From assembly GCA_021785515.1 (NCBI GenBank), contig JAJYEX010000002.1, positions 157,328 through 221,327 on the forward strand: 64,000 nucleotides of DNA, given 5' to 3'. The notes beneath the pieces were generated by a model. That model saw only the letters and a program-made list of their open reading frames with translations. It did no database searches and was not told the origin of the DNA. Of the stretch, positions 26,046 through 34,357 are shown piece by piece. The stretch is from Pseudomonadota bacterium. Lineage in GTDB: Bacteria > Pseudomonadota > Gammaproteobacteria > Acidiferrobacterales > UBA6901. Position 1 is the first letter of the stretch, and the number at the start of each line of letters is the position of its first letter. The position numbers were made by a program, and so were the translations under genes.

Positions 26046-26921
26046 ATGGAAGAGATGTTCAGGTCTGCATTTGTCCGTGGTCTGATCGAAAATGTTGTGC
26101 TGCTGCCCGCGGCCGTCGTTGTCTTTTGTGGCTGGGGCCTGCTCCGTTTTACGCGCGCCGCCCCGGACCGCCGCGGAGCGCTCTGGGCTGCTGGACTGGC
26201 AGGCGGTTTCTTTGCCAGTTATGCAGTGACCTACCACGATTTTTCCGTTCCGCCGCGCACCGTTCTGTCGTGGCTGCCGTGGCTGGTTGTCGGGGCGGCG
26301 GTCGCGGTGGCGCTGGTGGCCCGCCGCGCCAACATGGTATGGATCGCCGGGGTGCGGCTGACGGCGGTGGCCGTCTCGGCCTATGTTCTTCTGCGGCCGC
26401 TTCTGCATCAGGAACCGTGGTCCACCGCCTTTATCTCATGGTTCGGGACCGCCGTTGTGTGGTTTGCACTGTGGTCAGCGCTGGCGCTGCCACATGTGGA
26501 CCAAAAAGCCGGAGGCGTGGCGCTGTGTGTGGTCGCTGCGGCGCTGGCGCTGGCGGCGCCACTCTCGGGCAGTATTGAAATCGGCCGATTCGGCGGGGCA
26601 CTCGCCACTGCCCTCGGAGTCAGTCTCGTCTTTCCGGTTTTCGTGAGAGACCGGCGCTGGGATTCACCCACCGGCGATGTTCCCGTGATGATACTGGGGG
26701 CGTTGATGGTTGATCTGCGGTTCTACGCCGGCGCGCCCTGGGTGGTGATGGCGTGGCTGACGGCGGCTCTGGTGACCGCCAGCCTGGCAATCGGATGGAT
26801 ACGGTCGCGCCGCAATACTGCGCAGTGGGGCATCATCGTTGCGGGCGTGGCCGCGCTGCTGCCTGCTGCGCTGGCATGTTGGACAGCATGGCGCGTTTAT
26901 CAACAGAGTGGTGGCTATTGA
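26046..26921 (+). CDS. polytopic membrane protein of unknown function
   Basis: The 291-residue protein has about eight to nine hydrophobic segments and few charged residues between them. I see no transporter or enzyme motif and do not recognise the family. GGGAGA precedes the ATG at 26046; a GTG at 26013 is less likely. It is the last gene of the marR-CDGSH-yceI run and lies 63 bases after yceI, with a stem-loop in between. A partner of the periplasmic YceI protein is a reasonable guess, no more. Confidence 0.6.
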   Translation: MEEMFRSAFVRGLIENVVLLPAAVVVFCGWGLLRFTRAAPDRRGALWAAGLAGGFFASYAVTYHDFSVPPRTVLSWLPWLVVGAAVAVALVARRANMVWIAGVRLTAVAVSAYVLLRPLLHQEPWSTAFISWFGTAVVWFALWSALALPHVDQKAGGVALCVVAAALALAAPLSGSIEIGRFGGALATALGVSLVFPVFVRDRRWDSPTGDVPVMILGALMVDLRFYAGAPWVVMAWLTAALVTASLAIGWIRSRRNTAQWGIIVAGVAALLPAALACWTAWRVYQQSGGY

Positions 26922-26996
26922 ACGGCTAGCACCGGGGTAGTAGTTGGGCTGGCAGTTCCCCTTGGGCGCTGTCTCTCGGCCCGTTTATGGCTCAAT

Positions 26997-27014
26997 TGTC
27001 ATGACGAAATGACA
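26997..27014 (+). promoter_or_regulatory. putative activator site upstream of a sigma-54 promoter
   Basis: TGTCAT-N6-ATGACA is a perfect 6-base inverted repeat centred about 100 bases before the predicted transcription start, the usual distance for a sigma-54 enhancer-binding activator. Confidence 0.5.
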
Positions 27015-27077
27015 GATCGGCAGTTTCTGTCGAGTTAATCAATACGTATTATCCCGTATTATCAATTAGATAGCATT

Positions 27078-27093
27078 TGGCATGGGGTTTGCT
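27078..27093 (+). promoter_or_regulatory. sigma-54 promoter of the sulfur operon
   Basis: TGGCATGGGGTTTGCT differs at one base from the consensus TGGCACG-N4-TTGCW, and the GG and GC are ten bases apart as required. Transcription should begin near 27104. No sigma-54 activator gene is in the window. Confidence 0.65.
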
Positions 27094-27429
27094 TAGACCA
27101 TTTTAATTACGCCGTTCCCCTGTCAGGTTGCGGCGTTGATTCATATAAAAATACCTAATAACTAACCGTCGGGAGCAGGCTGGGCGCAGCGATCCGGTTG
27201 AATGCAGGCGTTCCGCTGGTGTGCTTGTCGTATGATGAAGACGGTGAACTAGAACTGCGGGCGGATTTCTAATTTACAGCGGCTCGATACAAGTTTGATC
27301 CGCAGTCCGGCCAGAATTGTCGAATGGAAATCTCTGGTAGCCGGAGCTGTATGGAACAAGTGTGCTCGGGTTCGCGCCCGGGGTATGAGGTTCGACGTAT
27401 GCCGACCTGCCTCATCAGGAGAAGGAGCA

Positions 27430-27822
27430 ATGGCACAAGAAAAAATCAGTATTGTCCTGATTTCGGAACACCGCGAGGATCTTCAGATGGCGGGAATGAT
27501 CGCATCGGTCGGGGCGGTCAGCGGGAATGACGTGTCGGTTCTCGTTTCGATGAATGCGCTGAAATACTTTCTAAAAGGTGCAAGCGACAAGGCGCCGTTT
27601 GCCGGGCAGATGGGAGAGATACTGGAGCGCAAGAAGGCGCCATCGTTCAGGACTCTCTTCGAGCAGGCGGCGGAACTGGGCGAAGCCCGGATTCATCCAT
27701 GCTCCATGGCCATGGACATTCTCGGTGTCGAATGGCGAGACCTCGAGACTTTCATGAAGGAACCCTTGGGATTGACGAAATTTCTGGGTGACGCCAAGGG
27801 CGGCCAGGTCTGGTCCTTTTAG
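27430..27822 (+). CDS. DsrE-family sulfur-relay protein
   Basis: The 130-residue cytoplasmic protein has the DsrE/DsrF-like fold, with KISIVLISEHREDLQMAGMI at the start and VSVLVSMNALKYFLKG after it. Cys91 in HPCSMAMDILG is in the position of the conserved cysteine that carries sulfur as a persulfide in this family. GGAGAAGGAG precedes the ATG; upstream in-frame starts lack it. A TusA homologue follows within 26 bases, and DsrE-TusA pairs exchange sulfane sulfur in sulfur oxidisers. The donor is likely the SQR-like flavoprotein encoded two genes downstream. Confidence 0.85.
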   Translation: MAQEKISIVLISEHREDLQMAGMIASVGAVSGNDVSVLVSMNALKYFLKGASDKAPFAGQMGEILERKKAPSFRTLFEQAAELGEARIHPCSMAMDILGVEWRDLETFMKEPLGLTKFLGDAKGGQVWSF

Positions 27823-27847
27823 AGAATTTACAGCACTGAGGACGGCA

Positions 27848-28081
27848 ATGATGGCGAAAAAGAAGCAGATTGATGCGCGCGGTAGCTTTTGTCCTGGACC
27901 CCTGATGGAGCTCATTGCCGGCATGAAGGCGGCTGATGTGGGTGATGAACTGGAAGTTCTGTCCACGGACAAGGGTTCGGCCGCGGACATCCCGGAATGG
28001 ATCAAGAAGGTCGGTCACGAGCTGCTCTCGGCGACCGAGGAGAACGGTGTCTGGCACATTACGGTGCGTAAGGCGAAATAA
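27848..28081 (+). CDS. TusA-family sulfur carrier
   Basis: The 77-residue protein has the defining CPGP motif at Cys15, in SFCPGPLMELIAGMKAAD, followed by the usual beta-alpha layout. TusA proteins hand sulfur as a persulfide between enzymes for tRNA thiolation or for sulfur oxidation. The operon with DsrE and an SQR-like flavoprotein points to the second role. It carries a Lys-rich start (MMAKKKQ) and ends in VWHITVRKAK. GAGG lies about 10 bases before the ATG. Confidence 0.88.
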   Translation: MMAKKKQIDARGSFCPGPLMELIAGMKAADVGDELEVLSTDKGSAADIPEWIKKVGHELLSATEENGVWHITVRKAK

Positions 28082-28153
28082 AGTACCTGCTGTGACAGCT
28101 GGGTAATCAAGAATCTTAATGAAGAGCATCTTTATAAGGGCTAGGAGGCTGCC

Positions 28154-29287
28154 ATGAGGATAGTGATCGTAGGCGGAGGCATGGGTGGAACCATTTTGGG
28201 CAACAATCTTGCTCGCCGGTTGCACCATGAGCTGAAGACCGGAAAGGTCCGCATCACCATGCTGTCGGCGTCAGAGAAGCACATGTACCAGCCAGGTCTG
28301 CTGTATGTGGCCGTCGGAAGCATGATGCCTGATGAGCTTTATCGCGATCAGGCGGGCCTGCTTGAGCCGGGGATCGGTTTTCATGTGGATCCAGTCGAGA
28401 ACTTCATGCTGGACAAGCGCCAGGTCAAAACCAAGAGCGGCGCGGTCCATGACTACGATGTGCTCGTGATTGCCACCGGCTCGCGTGCGGTCATGCAGAC
28501 CATCCCTGGCCTTGCGGAGAACGCCGAAACCTTTTACACGGAAGAGTCGGCGGTGAAGATGCTGAAGAGGCTGCGTGAGTTCCAGGGTGGCCGGGTCGTG
28601 ATTACCGTTGGTGTACCGCACAAATGTCCCATGGCGCCGCTCGAGATCACATTCATGCTGCACGACTTTTTCAAGGAACGTGGCATGCGCGATAAGGTAC
28701 AGCTGCACTACACCTACCCCATCGGCCGTGTTCACAGTCTTGAGAACGTTGCAAAGTGGGCTGCGCCGGAATTCGACCGGCTGGGTATCACCTATGAAAC
28801 GCTGTTCAACATGAAGGAAGTCGACGGCAAGAACAAGGTGCTGAAGAGCGAGGAGGGCGGGTCGACTAACTACGATCTGCTCATCGCGATTCCTGCCCAC
28901 AAGGGTATGGAGGTGGTGGAGAAGAACGGACTCGGCCAGAACGGCTGGATTCCCACCAACCGCACGCGGCTGAACATGGAGGGGCAGGAAAACGTCTTTG
29001 TGCTGGGTGATACGACCAACCTGCCGATCAGCAAAGCCGGTTCTACGGCACATTTCGAGGCGGAGACCCTCGGCGAGAACATCGCCGCCATGGTGAAGGT
29101 GGGCTCGGCCGTGCGCGATTACGACGGCAAGGTGTTCTGCTTCATTGAGGCCGGAAAGGACCGGGCAACCTACGCGATGTTCAACTATACGACACCACCT
29201 GATCCCAAGGCGCCCACGCGCGCGGTACACTGGTTCAAGGTGGCCTACAACAAGTTGTACTGGGCGTCAGCCCGCGGACTGTTGTAA
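28154..29287 (+). CDS. sulfide:quinone oxidoreductase-like flavoprotein
   Basis: The 377-residue protein has the FAD-binding motif VIVGGGMGGT (about 5-13), the second motif VLVIATGSRA and NVFVLGDTTNLP. These mark the SQR/flavocytochrome c sulfide dehydrogenase flavoprotein family. Cys158 (HKCPMAPLE) and Cys329 (VFCFIEAG) match the pair that forms the redox disulfide in SQR; the third cysteine near residue 128 found in some SQRs is missing. No signal peptide is seen, so it should act at the cytoplasmic membrane face. It follows TusA by 72 bases, and TAGGAGG precedes the start. Substrate may be sulfide or protein-bound sulfane sulfur. Confidence 0.82.
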   Translation: MRIVIVGGGMGGTILGNNLARRLHHELKTGKVRITMLSASEKHMYQPGLLYVAVGSMMPDELYRDQAGLLEPGIGFHVDPVENFMLDKRQVKTKSGAVHDYDVLVIATGSRAVMQTIPGLAENAETFYTEESAVKMLKRLREFQGGRVVITVGVPHKCPMAPLEITFMLHDFFKERGMRDKVQLHYTYPIGRVHSLENVAKWAAPEFDRLGITYETLFNMKEVDGKNKVLKSEEGGSTNYDLLIAIPAHKGMEVVEKNGLGQNGWIPTNRTRLNMEGQENVFVLGDTTNLPISKAGSTAHFEAETLGENIAAMVKVGSAVRDYDGKVFCFIEAGKDRATYAMFNYTTPPDPKAPTRAVHWFKVAYNKLYWASARGLL

Positions 29288-29299
29288 TCGGGGGTCCCC

Positions 29300-30094
29300 A
29301 TGGAAACACATGCGGAGTCGGTGTCGAAAAACGGGAGCGAGCTCGATCGCGTCACGCAGGCAGCCAAGGACTCGCTGACTGACGATATGGTTGCGCGCCT
29401 TGCGGCGACTGCGACCGGCGCCATGGATCTCGTGGATCGCGTCAACCGGGCGGGTTTGTCGGATGCTGTTCCGGTACTTGCGGCGCTGGTACACAATGGG
29501 GATCTCGAGCGCATCGCCCATCTGGCGCGCCTCGTCGGATCTGCCCAGGATGCGCTGACGGACGACGTGGTGGGACGCCTGTCGCAGACCGTTTGCAGCG
29601 GGCTCGACCTGATGGATCAGGTGGCGCGCGCGGGTTTCGAGCGGGCGATCCCGGTGCTGTCGCGGCTCGTTGCCGACGGCGATCTCGATCGCATCGTGCA
29701 GCTCGCGAGACTTGTGAGTTCAGCCCAGGATGCAGTGACCGACGACATGGTGGGGCGGCTGGCGGAGACCGTCGGCGAAGGGCTGTCTCTGCTCGACCGT
29801 CTCAACCGGGCGGGCGCGGGTCATCTGATCGGCGTACTGGAGCAAATGAACACCAGCGGGACGCTCGGGCGTATCGCTGGCGTCCTCCCGGATCTCATGG
29901 GACGGCTGGAGCGCCTGAACACCATGCTGGAATCGATTGAGCGGTCGGCGGCGGCGTTGGCCCGGGAAGCGCCGGCCTCAGGCGGCATCGGCGGTGCATG
30001 GCGGCTGCTGGGCAACAGCGAAAACCAGGAAGTGATGCGTTTTCTGTTCGGGATCGGAAGGGAACTGCGGAGCACCCTGGTCCAGAACAAATAG
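29300..30094 (+). CDS. DUF1641 protein with internal repeats
   Basis: The 264-residue protein has three related blocks of about 70 residues. Each contains DDMVxRL...DLVDRVNRAG followed by VPVLAALVHNGDLERIxxLARLVGSAQDALT or a variant of it. The C-terminal part matches DUF1641, often encoded beside SQR-like flavoproteins and formate dehydrogenase-related genes. It has no membrane segment and one cysteine, so it is probably a soluble structural or docking partner. It starts 12 bases after the flavoprotein stop, so the two are surely co-transcribed. Confidence 0.78.
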   Translation: METHAESVSKNGSELDRVTQAAKDSLTDDMVARLAATATGAMDLVDRVNRAGLSDAVPVLAALVHNGDLERIAHLARLVGSAQDALTDDVVGRLSQTVCSGLDLMDQVARAGFERAIPVLSRLVADGDLDRIVQLARLVSSAQDAVTDDMVGRLAETVGEGLSLLDRLNRAGAGHLIGVLEQMNTSGTLGRIAGVLPDLMGRLERLNTMLESIERSAAALAREAPASGGIGGAWRLLGNSENQEVMRFLFGIGRELRSTLVQNK

Positions 30095-30425
30095 CACGAC
30101 CGCCGTTTACCGACCCGGGCATATCCGGGCGGCTGGATGCGCGGTGCGGCAGGTTTGGAGACGGGCGATATCTGGGTGTCGCCCGGCATGCGGGCGCCGG
30201 TTCTGTTGTTACCCGAAGCAGGCCATTTCGGTTATTCTTTAAAGGTGTAACCTGAAGATTAACCTGAGGCGCTGAGGAACTGTGGCCAGATTTCCGGAAG
30301 CCATAACTGCATCCGTGAACACGCTGTTCTTGCCGGAGCAGCCGCCGTTGGCCGCACCGGTCCGGCTGTTCCCCTTGCCGTGCCGGCGAAAGCCGGCGGT
30401 TGTCTGCTGAAGGCGGACGCGCGGG
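30095..30425. other. intergenic region
   Basis: No gene recognised. A direct repeat TAACCTGA occurs near 30246-30266 and may belong to the promoter region of the GGDEF gene. Confidence 0.35.
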
Positions 30426-31553
30426 ATGGCCTCGCCAGGCGACAAGGAACTCGCTGATCTGCAGCGCAGTTTTTCACAGTCACGCCGTCATCTGGAAGCT
30501 CAGGTTCGGCAAAATGAGCGTATCTGGGGCGGATTCCGTCAGATAGAGATCCAGCTGATCGGAGCGCAGTCACTGGGTGAGCTGGTCGATACGCTGGTTA
30601 CGCGGATTCCGGAGATGTTTCCGGCGGTCGATTGCGTCAGCCTGGCGTGCCTGGACGAGGAATACGAATTGTCGCGCCTGATGGCGACCTTTTCGAACCG
30701 TCAGACTGCACGCTTTTTCATTCCCGCTGATCGCGCATGGCTGGAAGGGCTGGTGTCTCCATGGGGCAAACCCCAGCTCGGACGCTGTGACGAGCAGCTG
30801 CAGGCCCGTATATTTGCCGCCTGCGGTCTGCGCGTCGGTTCGTGTGCAGTCGCTCCGCTCACGGTGCATGGAGGACTCATCGGCTGCCTCAATCAGGGGA
30901 GCCAGGATGCCGGTCATTTCAGCGCCGACTCGGCTACCGACCTGCTCGGACACCTGGCCGCGGTGACGGCCATGTGTATCGACAATGTGGTCAATCGTGA
31001 GCGGCTCAAGCGCGACGGGCTCACTGATGCGCTCACCGGTGTGGCTAACCGGCGGTTCTTTGAGCGGCGCCTGCGCGAGGAACTGAGCCTGAGGGAGCGG
31101 CGTGGCAACTCCCTTGCGCTATTGCTGGCGGATTTGGACCACTTCAAGGATCTGAATGATCGCTATGGACACCAGCTGGGGGATGAGGTGTTGCAGCAGG
31201 TCGCGCTGGCCCTCAGCCAAGGTTTGCGGGTGAGCGATGTGCTGGTCCGCTATGGCGGGGAAGAGTTTGCGTTGCTGCTGCCGGATACCAGTGTCGACAC
31301 CGCGATTGAGATTGCACAACGTCTGCGCACCCAGGTCGCCAGTCTGGCGATCAACGGTCCGCATGCTGAGGCGGTGGCGGTGACGGCGTCGATCGGTGTG
31401 GCTTGTCTTGCCCCGGGAACAGGTCCGGAATCCAAACCTGGGGGCGGTGCCGGTATGTGGTTGTTGCGCCAGGCCGATGAGGCGCTTTACCGGGCAAAGG
31501 CGGCAGGGCGCAACCAGGTCATGGTTGCCAGACAGGCTGTAGCGGGTCGATGA
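30426..31553 (+). CDS. diguanylate cyclase with GAF-like DUF484 domain
   Basis: The 375-residue protein has an N-terminal coiled region, a GAF/DUF484-like sensory domain in about residues 40-190, and a C-terminal GGDEF domain. The active site reads GGEEF, with RVSD five residues upstream forming the inhibitory I-site (RxxD). It should make cyclic di-GMP from two GTP and be product-inhibited. No membrane segment is predicted. The PilZ-like protein 1.1 kb downstream on the same strand is a candidate effector. The ligand of the sensory domain is unknown. Confidence 0.9.
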   Translation: MASPGDKELADLQRSFSQSRRHLEAQVRQNERIWGGFRQIEIQLIGAQSLGELVDTLVTRIPEMFPAVDCVSLACLDEEYELSRLMATFSNRQTARFFIPADRAWLEGLVSPWGKPQLGRCDEQLQARIFAACGLRVGSCAVAPLTVHGGLIGCLNQGSQDAGHFSADSATDLLGHLAAVTAMCIDNVVNRERLKRDGLTDALTGVANRRFFERRLREELSLRERRGNSLALLLADLDHFKDLNDRYGHQLGDEVLQQVALALSQGLRVSDVLVRYGGEEFALLLPDTSVDTAIEIAQRLRTQVASLAINGPHAEAVAVTASIGVACLAPGTGPESKPGGGAGMWLLRQADEALYRAKAAGRNQVMVARQAVAGR

Positions 31554-31729
31554 CGGCATTGCCGTGATCATCCTAAGGGCTTGCATTCAGCCGCTGATCC
31601 GTTTTCGGGAAAAGGCGCAAAGACACGCGTGAATAAAAACCATTCATTTTTTTGAAAAACTGAAAAAACACGTAATGAAATGATTTGTAATGACAAAAAT
31701 ATGCGGTTGAGCCCAACTACGAACAGTTC

Positions 31730-31757
31730 TTGATTTTTTAAGCGGCCTCGTTATAGT
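31730..31757 (+). promoter_or_regulatory. promoter of a putative small RNA
   Basis: TTGATT (31730-31735) and TATAGT (31752-31757) are separated by 16 bases. There is no open reading frame between here and the terminator, so a non-coding transcript starting near 31763 is implied. Confidence 0.55.
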
Positions 31758-31762
31758 TCTAT

Positions 31763-31904
31763 GCGGACGGTAGGGAAACTGTAGCTGAAGGAGCTAAGCG
31801 ACACCGGAGGTCTTCTGCACACCAAGGATGATTCCGGTGCAGGGAAGCGCCGGAAAGTAGTAGTCCATCACCCGCAGGCGGCCGCAAGGCCGCCTCTTTT
31901 TTTT
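31763..31904 (+). ncRNA. candidate CsrA-binding small RNA
   Basis: A transcript of about 140 bases is bounded by a sigma-70 promoter and a strong terminator. Seven GGA triplets lie between 31765 and 31854. One sits at the loop of a TAGCT/AGCTA hairpin (31782-31796) and another in the loop of a CTGCAC/GTGCAG hairpin (31815-31842). This is the design of CsrB/RsmY/RsmZ RNAs, which sequester CsrA. No GacA-type upstream box was found. It does not resemble 4.5S RNA or a c-di-GMP-I riboswitch, and no gene follows on its strand. Confidence 0.45.
31876..31904 (+). terminator. rho-independent terminator
   Basis: AGGCGGCC and GGCCGCCT form a perfect 8-base stem around a GCAA loop, followed by C and eight T (31897-31904). 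It also faces the leftward ferredoxin gene. Confidence 0.9.
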
Positions 31905-32068
31905 CCACCCCGAAGTTCTAATTTAAGTCTTCAAACCGAAGTTTCCTGTGCCCAGTCCACGTCCTGGCCGCCAGACGAATCGCCGGGTGGCCGGATCCGA
32001 GCACCGGCAGGCGGCGGTGATCCGGGATGTCCGGGCCACGAATGCGCTGTGCCAGATCGGCAAGCCGG

Positions 32069-32392
32069 TCAGCGTTTGAGGTGTTTGAGTTTGCCCGGAA
32101 CATTCTCCCACTCCTTGGCGTCGGGGGGTTCCGGTTTCTTTTCGGTCAGCACCGGCCAGGTGCGGGCCAGTTCCGCGTTGATGGCTACGAACTGTTCCTG
32201 GTCCGCAGGCAGATCGTCCTCCGCAAAGATGGCATTGACCGGGCATTCGGGCACGCAGAGTGTGCAATCTATGCACTCGTCTGGATCGATCACGAGAAAG
32301 TTGGGGCCTTCGTGAAAGCAGTCGACCGGACACACCTCCACGCAATCCGTATATTTGCATTTGATGCAGTTTTCGGTGACCACGTAGGTCAT
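32069..32392 (-). CDS. fdxA: seven-iron ferredoxin
   Basis: The 107-residue ferredoxin has cysteines at 9, 17, 21, 40, 43, 46 and 50. This is the pattern of Azotobacter FdI-type proteins with one [3Fe-4S] (Cys9, 17, 50) and one [4Fe-4S] cluster (Cys21, 40, 43, 46). The C-terminal extension after residue 60 is typical of FdxA. It carries low-potential electrons; the partner is unknown. GGGAGAG precedes the ATG. The gene stands alone, convergent with the candidate small RNA. Confidence 0.93.
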   Translation of the reverse strand: MTYVVTENCIKCKYTDCVEVCPVDCFHEGPNFLVIDPDECIDCTLCVPECPVNAIFAEDDLPADQEQFVAINAELARTWPVLTEKKPEPPDAKEWENVPGKLKHLKR

Positions 32393-32661
32393 TTTCTGGG
32401 CTCTCCCACATAACTTGTTATCCGTGTGGCGCGGCTCCTGCCCGCCAGGCCTTTTGGTGGCGGTATCGCGGGTTGGGCGCCGACTGCAGGATGATACACG
32501 CTGCCCGCGGCCCAGTGGAATTGCATCCTTATCCTGAATAGTGTGTGTGCGCCGACGCCGGACGGAGTGCATCAGATGCTAGGCATTGCGCCGCGCATGC
32601 GTTACATTACCTCGAACAAGTAAAAAATACGTGGCGGGTGGCTACGATCCGGAGTCCGCTT

Positions 32662-34356
32662 ATGAGTCATGCTGCTTCGGCTGATTCCAGCGCGCCCCTA
32701 GGTACGGGGCAGTCGCAGGTCCGGATCCGGGACGTGAGGTCCTGGATTGCTTCGCTGCCGCTTGCGGGCAGCGCTACCAGTGCCGAGCGCCTTTATCAGG
32801 CCATTTTCGAGCTCAACCGACGTGATCTTGATCCGGGCCAGCGCCTGGATCTGATGGAGCTCTATGCCCAGCCGGTAGCGTCTGTGTCCGCGGCGTTGCA
32901 GGCCCCATGGGTCTATCTGCGGTTGCCGATGGCCCCCAGGGCCCGGAGGCTTGCTGAATTCCTGCGTAATCTGCATGGCGAAATGGCTGGCGGATACCAG
33001 GCTGCCATCAAAGATCTGCTTAAGGCGCACCACACCTGGGATCGCAAAGCCTCGGTGTGTCTGGCCGCCGAAAGGGCAATCGATCAGCTCGGAGAGGTGC
33101 TCCTGAGGACCTATCAAGTCTACATGCCGATCCCTGCTGGCGTGTGGCGGGAGATTCATGGGGTATACCGGCTGATTGAGGAGCAGGGACTGCTGGATCA
33201 CCCGGTATCTCGGTCCGGCGAGGAGCCTCGGGGACGTACCACGGTTCGCAGCACCTACCTGCGGGTGCTGGCCTTGGGCCTGTGTGGACCGTATCAGCTG
33301 CCGCAGAATGACTGTCTTAGGGTCAACGCCTTTCTGCGGGCCAGGGCCGACCAGGCGGCGTTGGCGCTGCGCCCGGATGTGGCCGTGCCCGCGGGGCAGT
33401 TTGAAGTGGATCTGCTGTCCGATGTGCCGGCCCGTGCCATCCCGAAGGGCGCGACACCGGCGGCCGGACCCAATCTGCGGGTCCTCAGCACCTTTGTGCT
33501 GGCGCGGTCTGCGTACGAAATCATCGAGCGCCTGCGTGGTGGCCAGTTCCCGGCTGCATCCGAGGTTGGATTTGACTGTTCGGACTCCGGGTGCCTGGAT
33601 CTGCTGTGGCTGATGGTTCGCTTCTGGGGTGCGGGAGTCTGCCGTCAGTACCCGCGCCGCAGAGCGCTTGAATCGGAACTGTCTCTGTGTGTCGGATTGA
33701 AGTCGCTGCATTTTTTCAGCAGCGGACGCAAGGATTTTTCTGCGGGCCGGCCCGAAGATCAGCCTGCCTACACGGCCAGTCCAGCCCCGGCAGGCGACGG
33801 CTCTGGCGAGATCTTCATCGATCTGGACAGTGGTGTCGGGTTCCCGGATGCAGCACCTGAGCACAGAACGCGATTGCCGGCGTGGGACAGACACGAAAGC
33901 CGCCGGTGGGCAATCAGCGATGAGAGTGCTGGCGGACTTGCGCTGGTGCATCGGGGCCGGGACGTCTCAGTTCATGTCGGGGAACTGCTCGGTATCCGCT
34001 CGCCGGTCGACAGCAACTGGGGCGTGGGTGTTGTGCGCTGGATCAAGAGCCCGGAAAGCGGCCGTGTCGACCTGGGCGTGAAGCTTCTGGCGCCGATCGC
34101 AGCGCCGGTGGCCGTGAGGTCCGTGGACGGGACAAGGCAGGGCGGATATGTCCCGGCTCTGCAGCTGGCGGAAGTTCCGGCAGTTGGTCAGCCCAGGACC
34201 CTGCTGCTGGAGCGCGGACTGGCGCCGGTTGGTAAGGAGCTCGATCTGCGGGAATCCGCGGATGGTATCTCGTCGCAGCGCGTCCGGATCACCAAGGTGA
34301 TCCGGCGCACCTCATCGTTTGAACAGGCAGCATTCGAGCCTGTTGCAGTCCCGTAA
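32662..34356 (+). CDS. PilZ-like protein, possible c-di-GMP effector
   Basis: The 564-residue protein has an all-helical N-terminal part of about 300 residues (LNRRDLDPGQRLDLMELY, TYQVYMPIPAGVWREIHGVY). Its C-terminal region from about residue 410 has PilZ-like strands (WAISDESAGGLALV, then VVRWI). The arginine-rich c-di-GMP motif RxxxR is not clear (ESRRW is the nearest), so binding is uncertain. The family is found in proteobacteria near envelope or motility genes and has no settled function. GGAG lies 9 bases before the chosen ATG; a longer frame to 32545 lacks a site. It ends one base before the convergent suhB stop. Confidence 0.55.
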   Translation: MSHAASADSSAPLGTGQSQVRIRDVRSWIASLPLAGSATSAERLYQAIFELNRRDLDPGQRLDLMELYAQPVASVSAALQAPWVYLRLPMAPRARRLAEFLRNLHGEMAGGYQAAIKDLLKAHHTWDRKASVCLAAERAIDQLGEVLLRTYQVYMPIPAGVWREIHGVYRLIEEQGLLDHPVSRSGEEPRGRTTVRSTYLRVLALGLCGPYQLPQNDCLRVNAFLRARADQAALALRPDVAVPAGQFEVDLLSDVPARAIPKGATPAAGPNLRVLSTFVLARSAYEIIERLRGGQFPAASEVGFDCSDSGCLDLLWLMVRFWGAGVCRQYPRRRALESELSLCVGLKSLHFFSSGRKDFSAGRPEDQPAYTASPAPAGDGSGEIFIDLDSGVGFPDAAPEHRTRLPAWDRHESRRWAISDESAGGLALVHRGRDVSVHVGELLGIRSPVDSNWGVGVVRWIKSPESGRVDLGVKLLAPIAAPVAVRSVDGTRQGGYVPALQLAEVPAVGQPRTLLLERGLAPVGKELDLRESADGISSQRVRITKVIRRTSSFEQAAFEPVAVP

Positions 34357-34357
34357 G

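Larger units (their letters stand above)
26922..27429 (+). other. long leader of the sulfur operon
   Basis: About 500 bases without a gene, AT-richer than its surroundings. It holds a palindrome (26997-27014), a repeat CGTATTAT near 27045-27062, and a sigma-54 promoter (27078-27093). The predicted transcript would have a leader of about 325 bases before the DsrE gene. Confidence 0.5.

Noticed and set aside
28271-29230. Long minus-strand frame opposite the SQR-like gene
   Set aside because: His/Arg/Val-rich antisense shadow of a clear flavoprotein with FAD motifs.
31763-31904. c-di-GMP or other riboswitch upstream of a gene
   Set aside because: No gene follows on the plus strand before the terminator, and the conserved c-di-GMP-I core was not seen; a trans-acting RNA fits better.
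31763-31904. 4.5S (SRP) RNA
   Set aside because: The conserved GGAAG tetraloop context and the long self-complementary hairpin are not present in the right arrangement.
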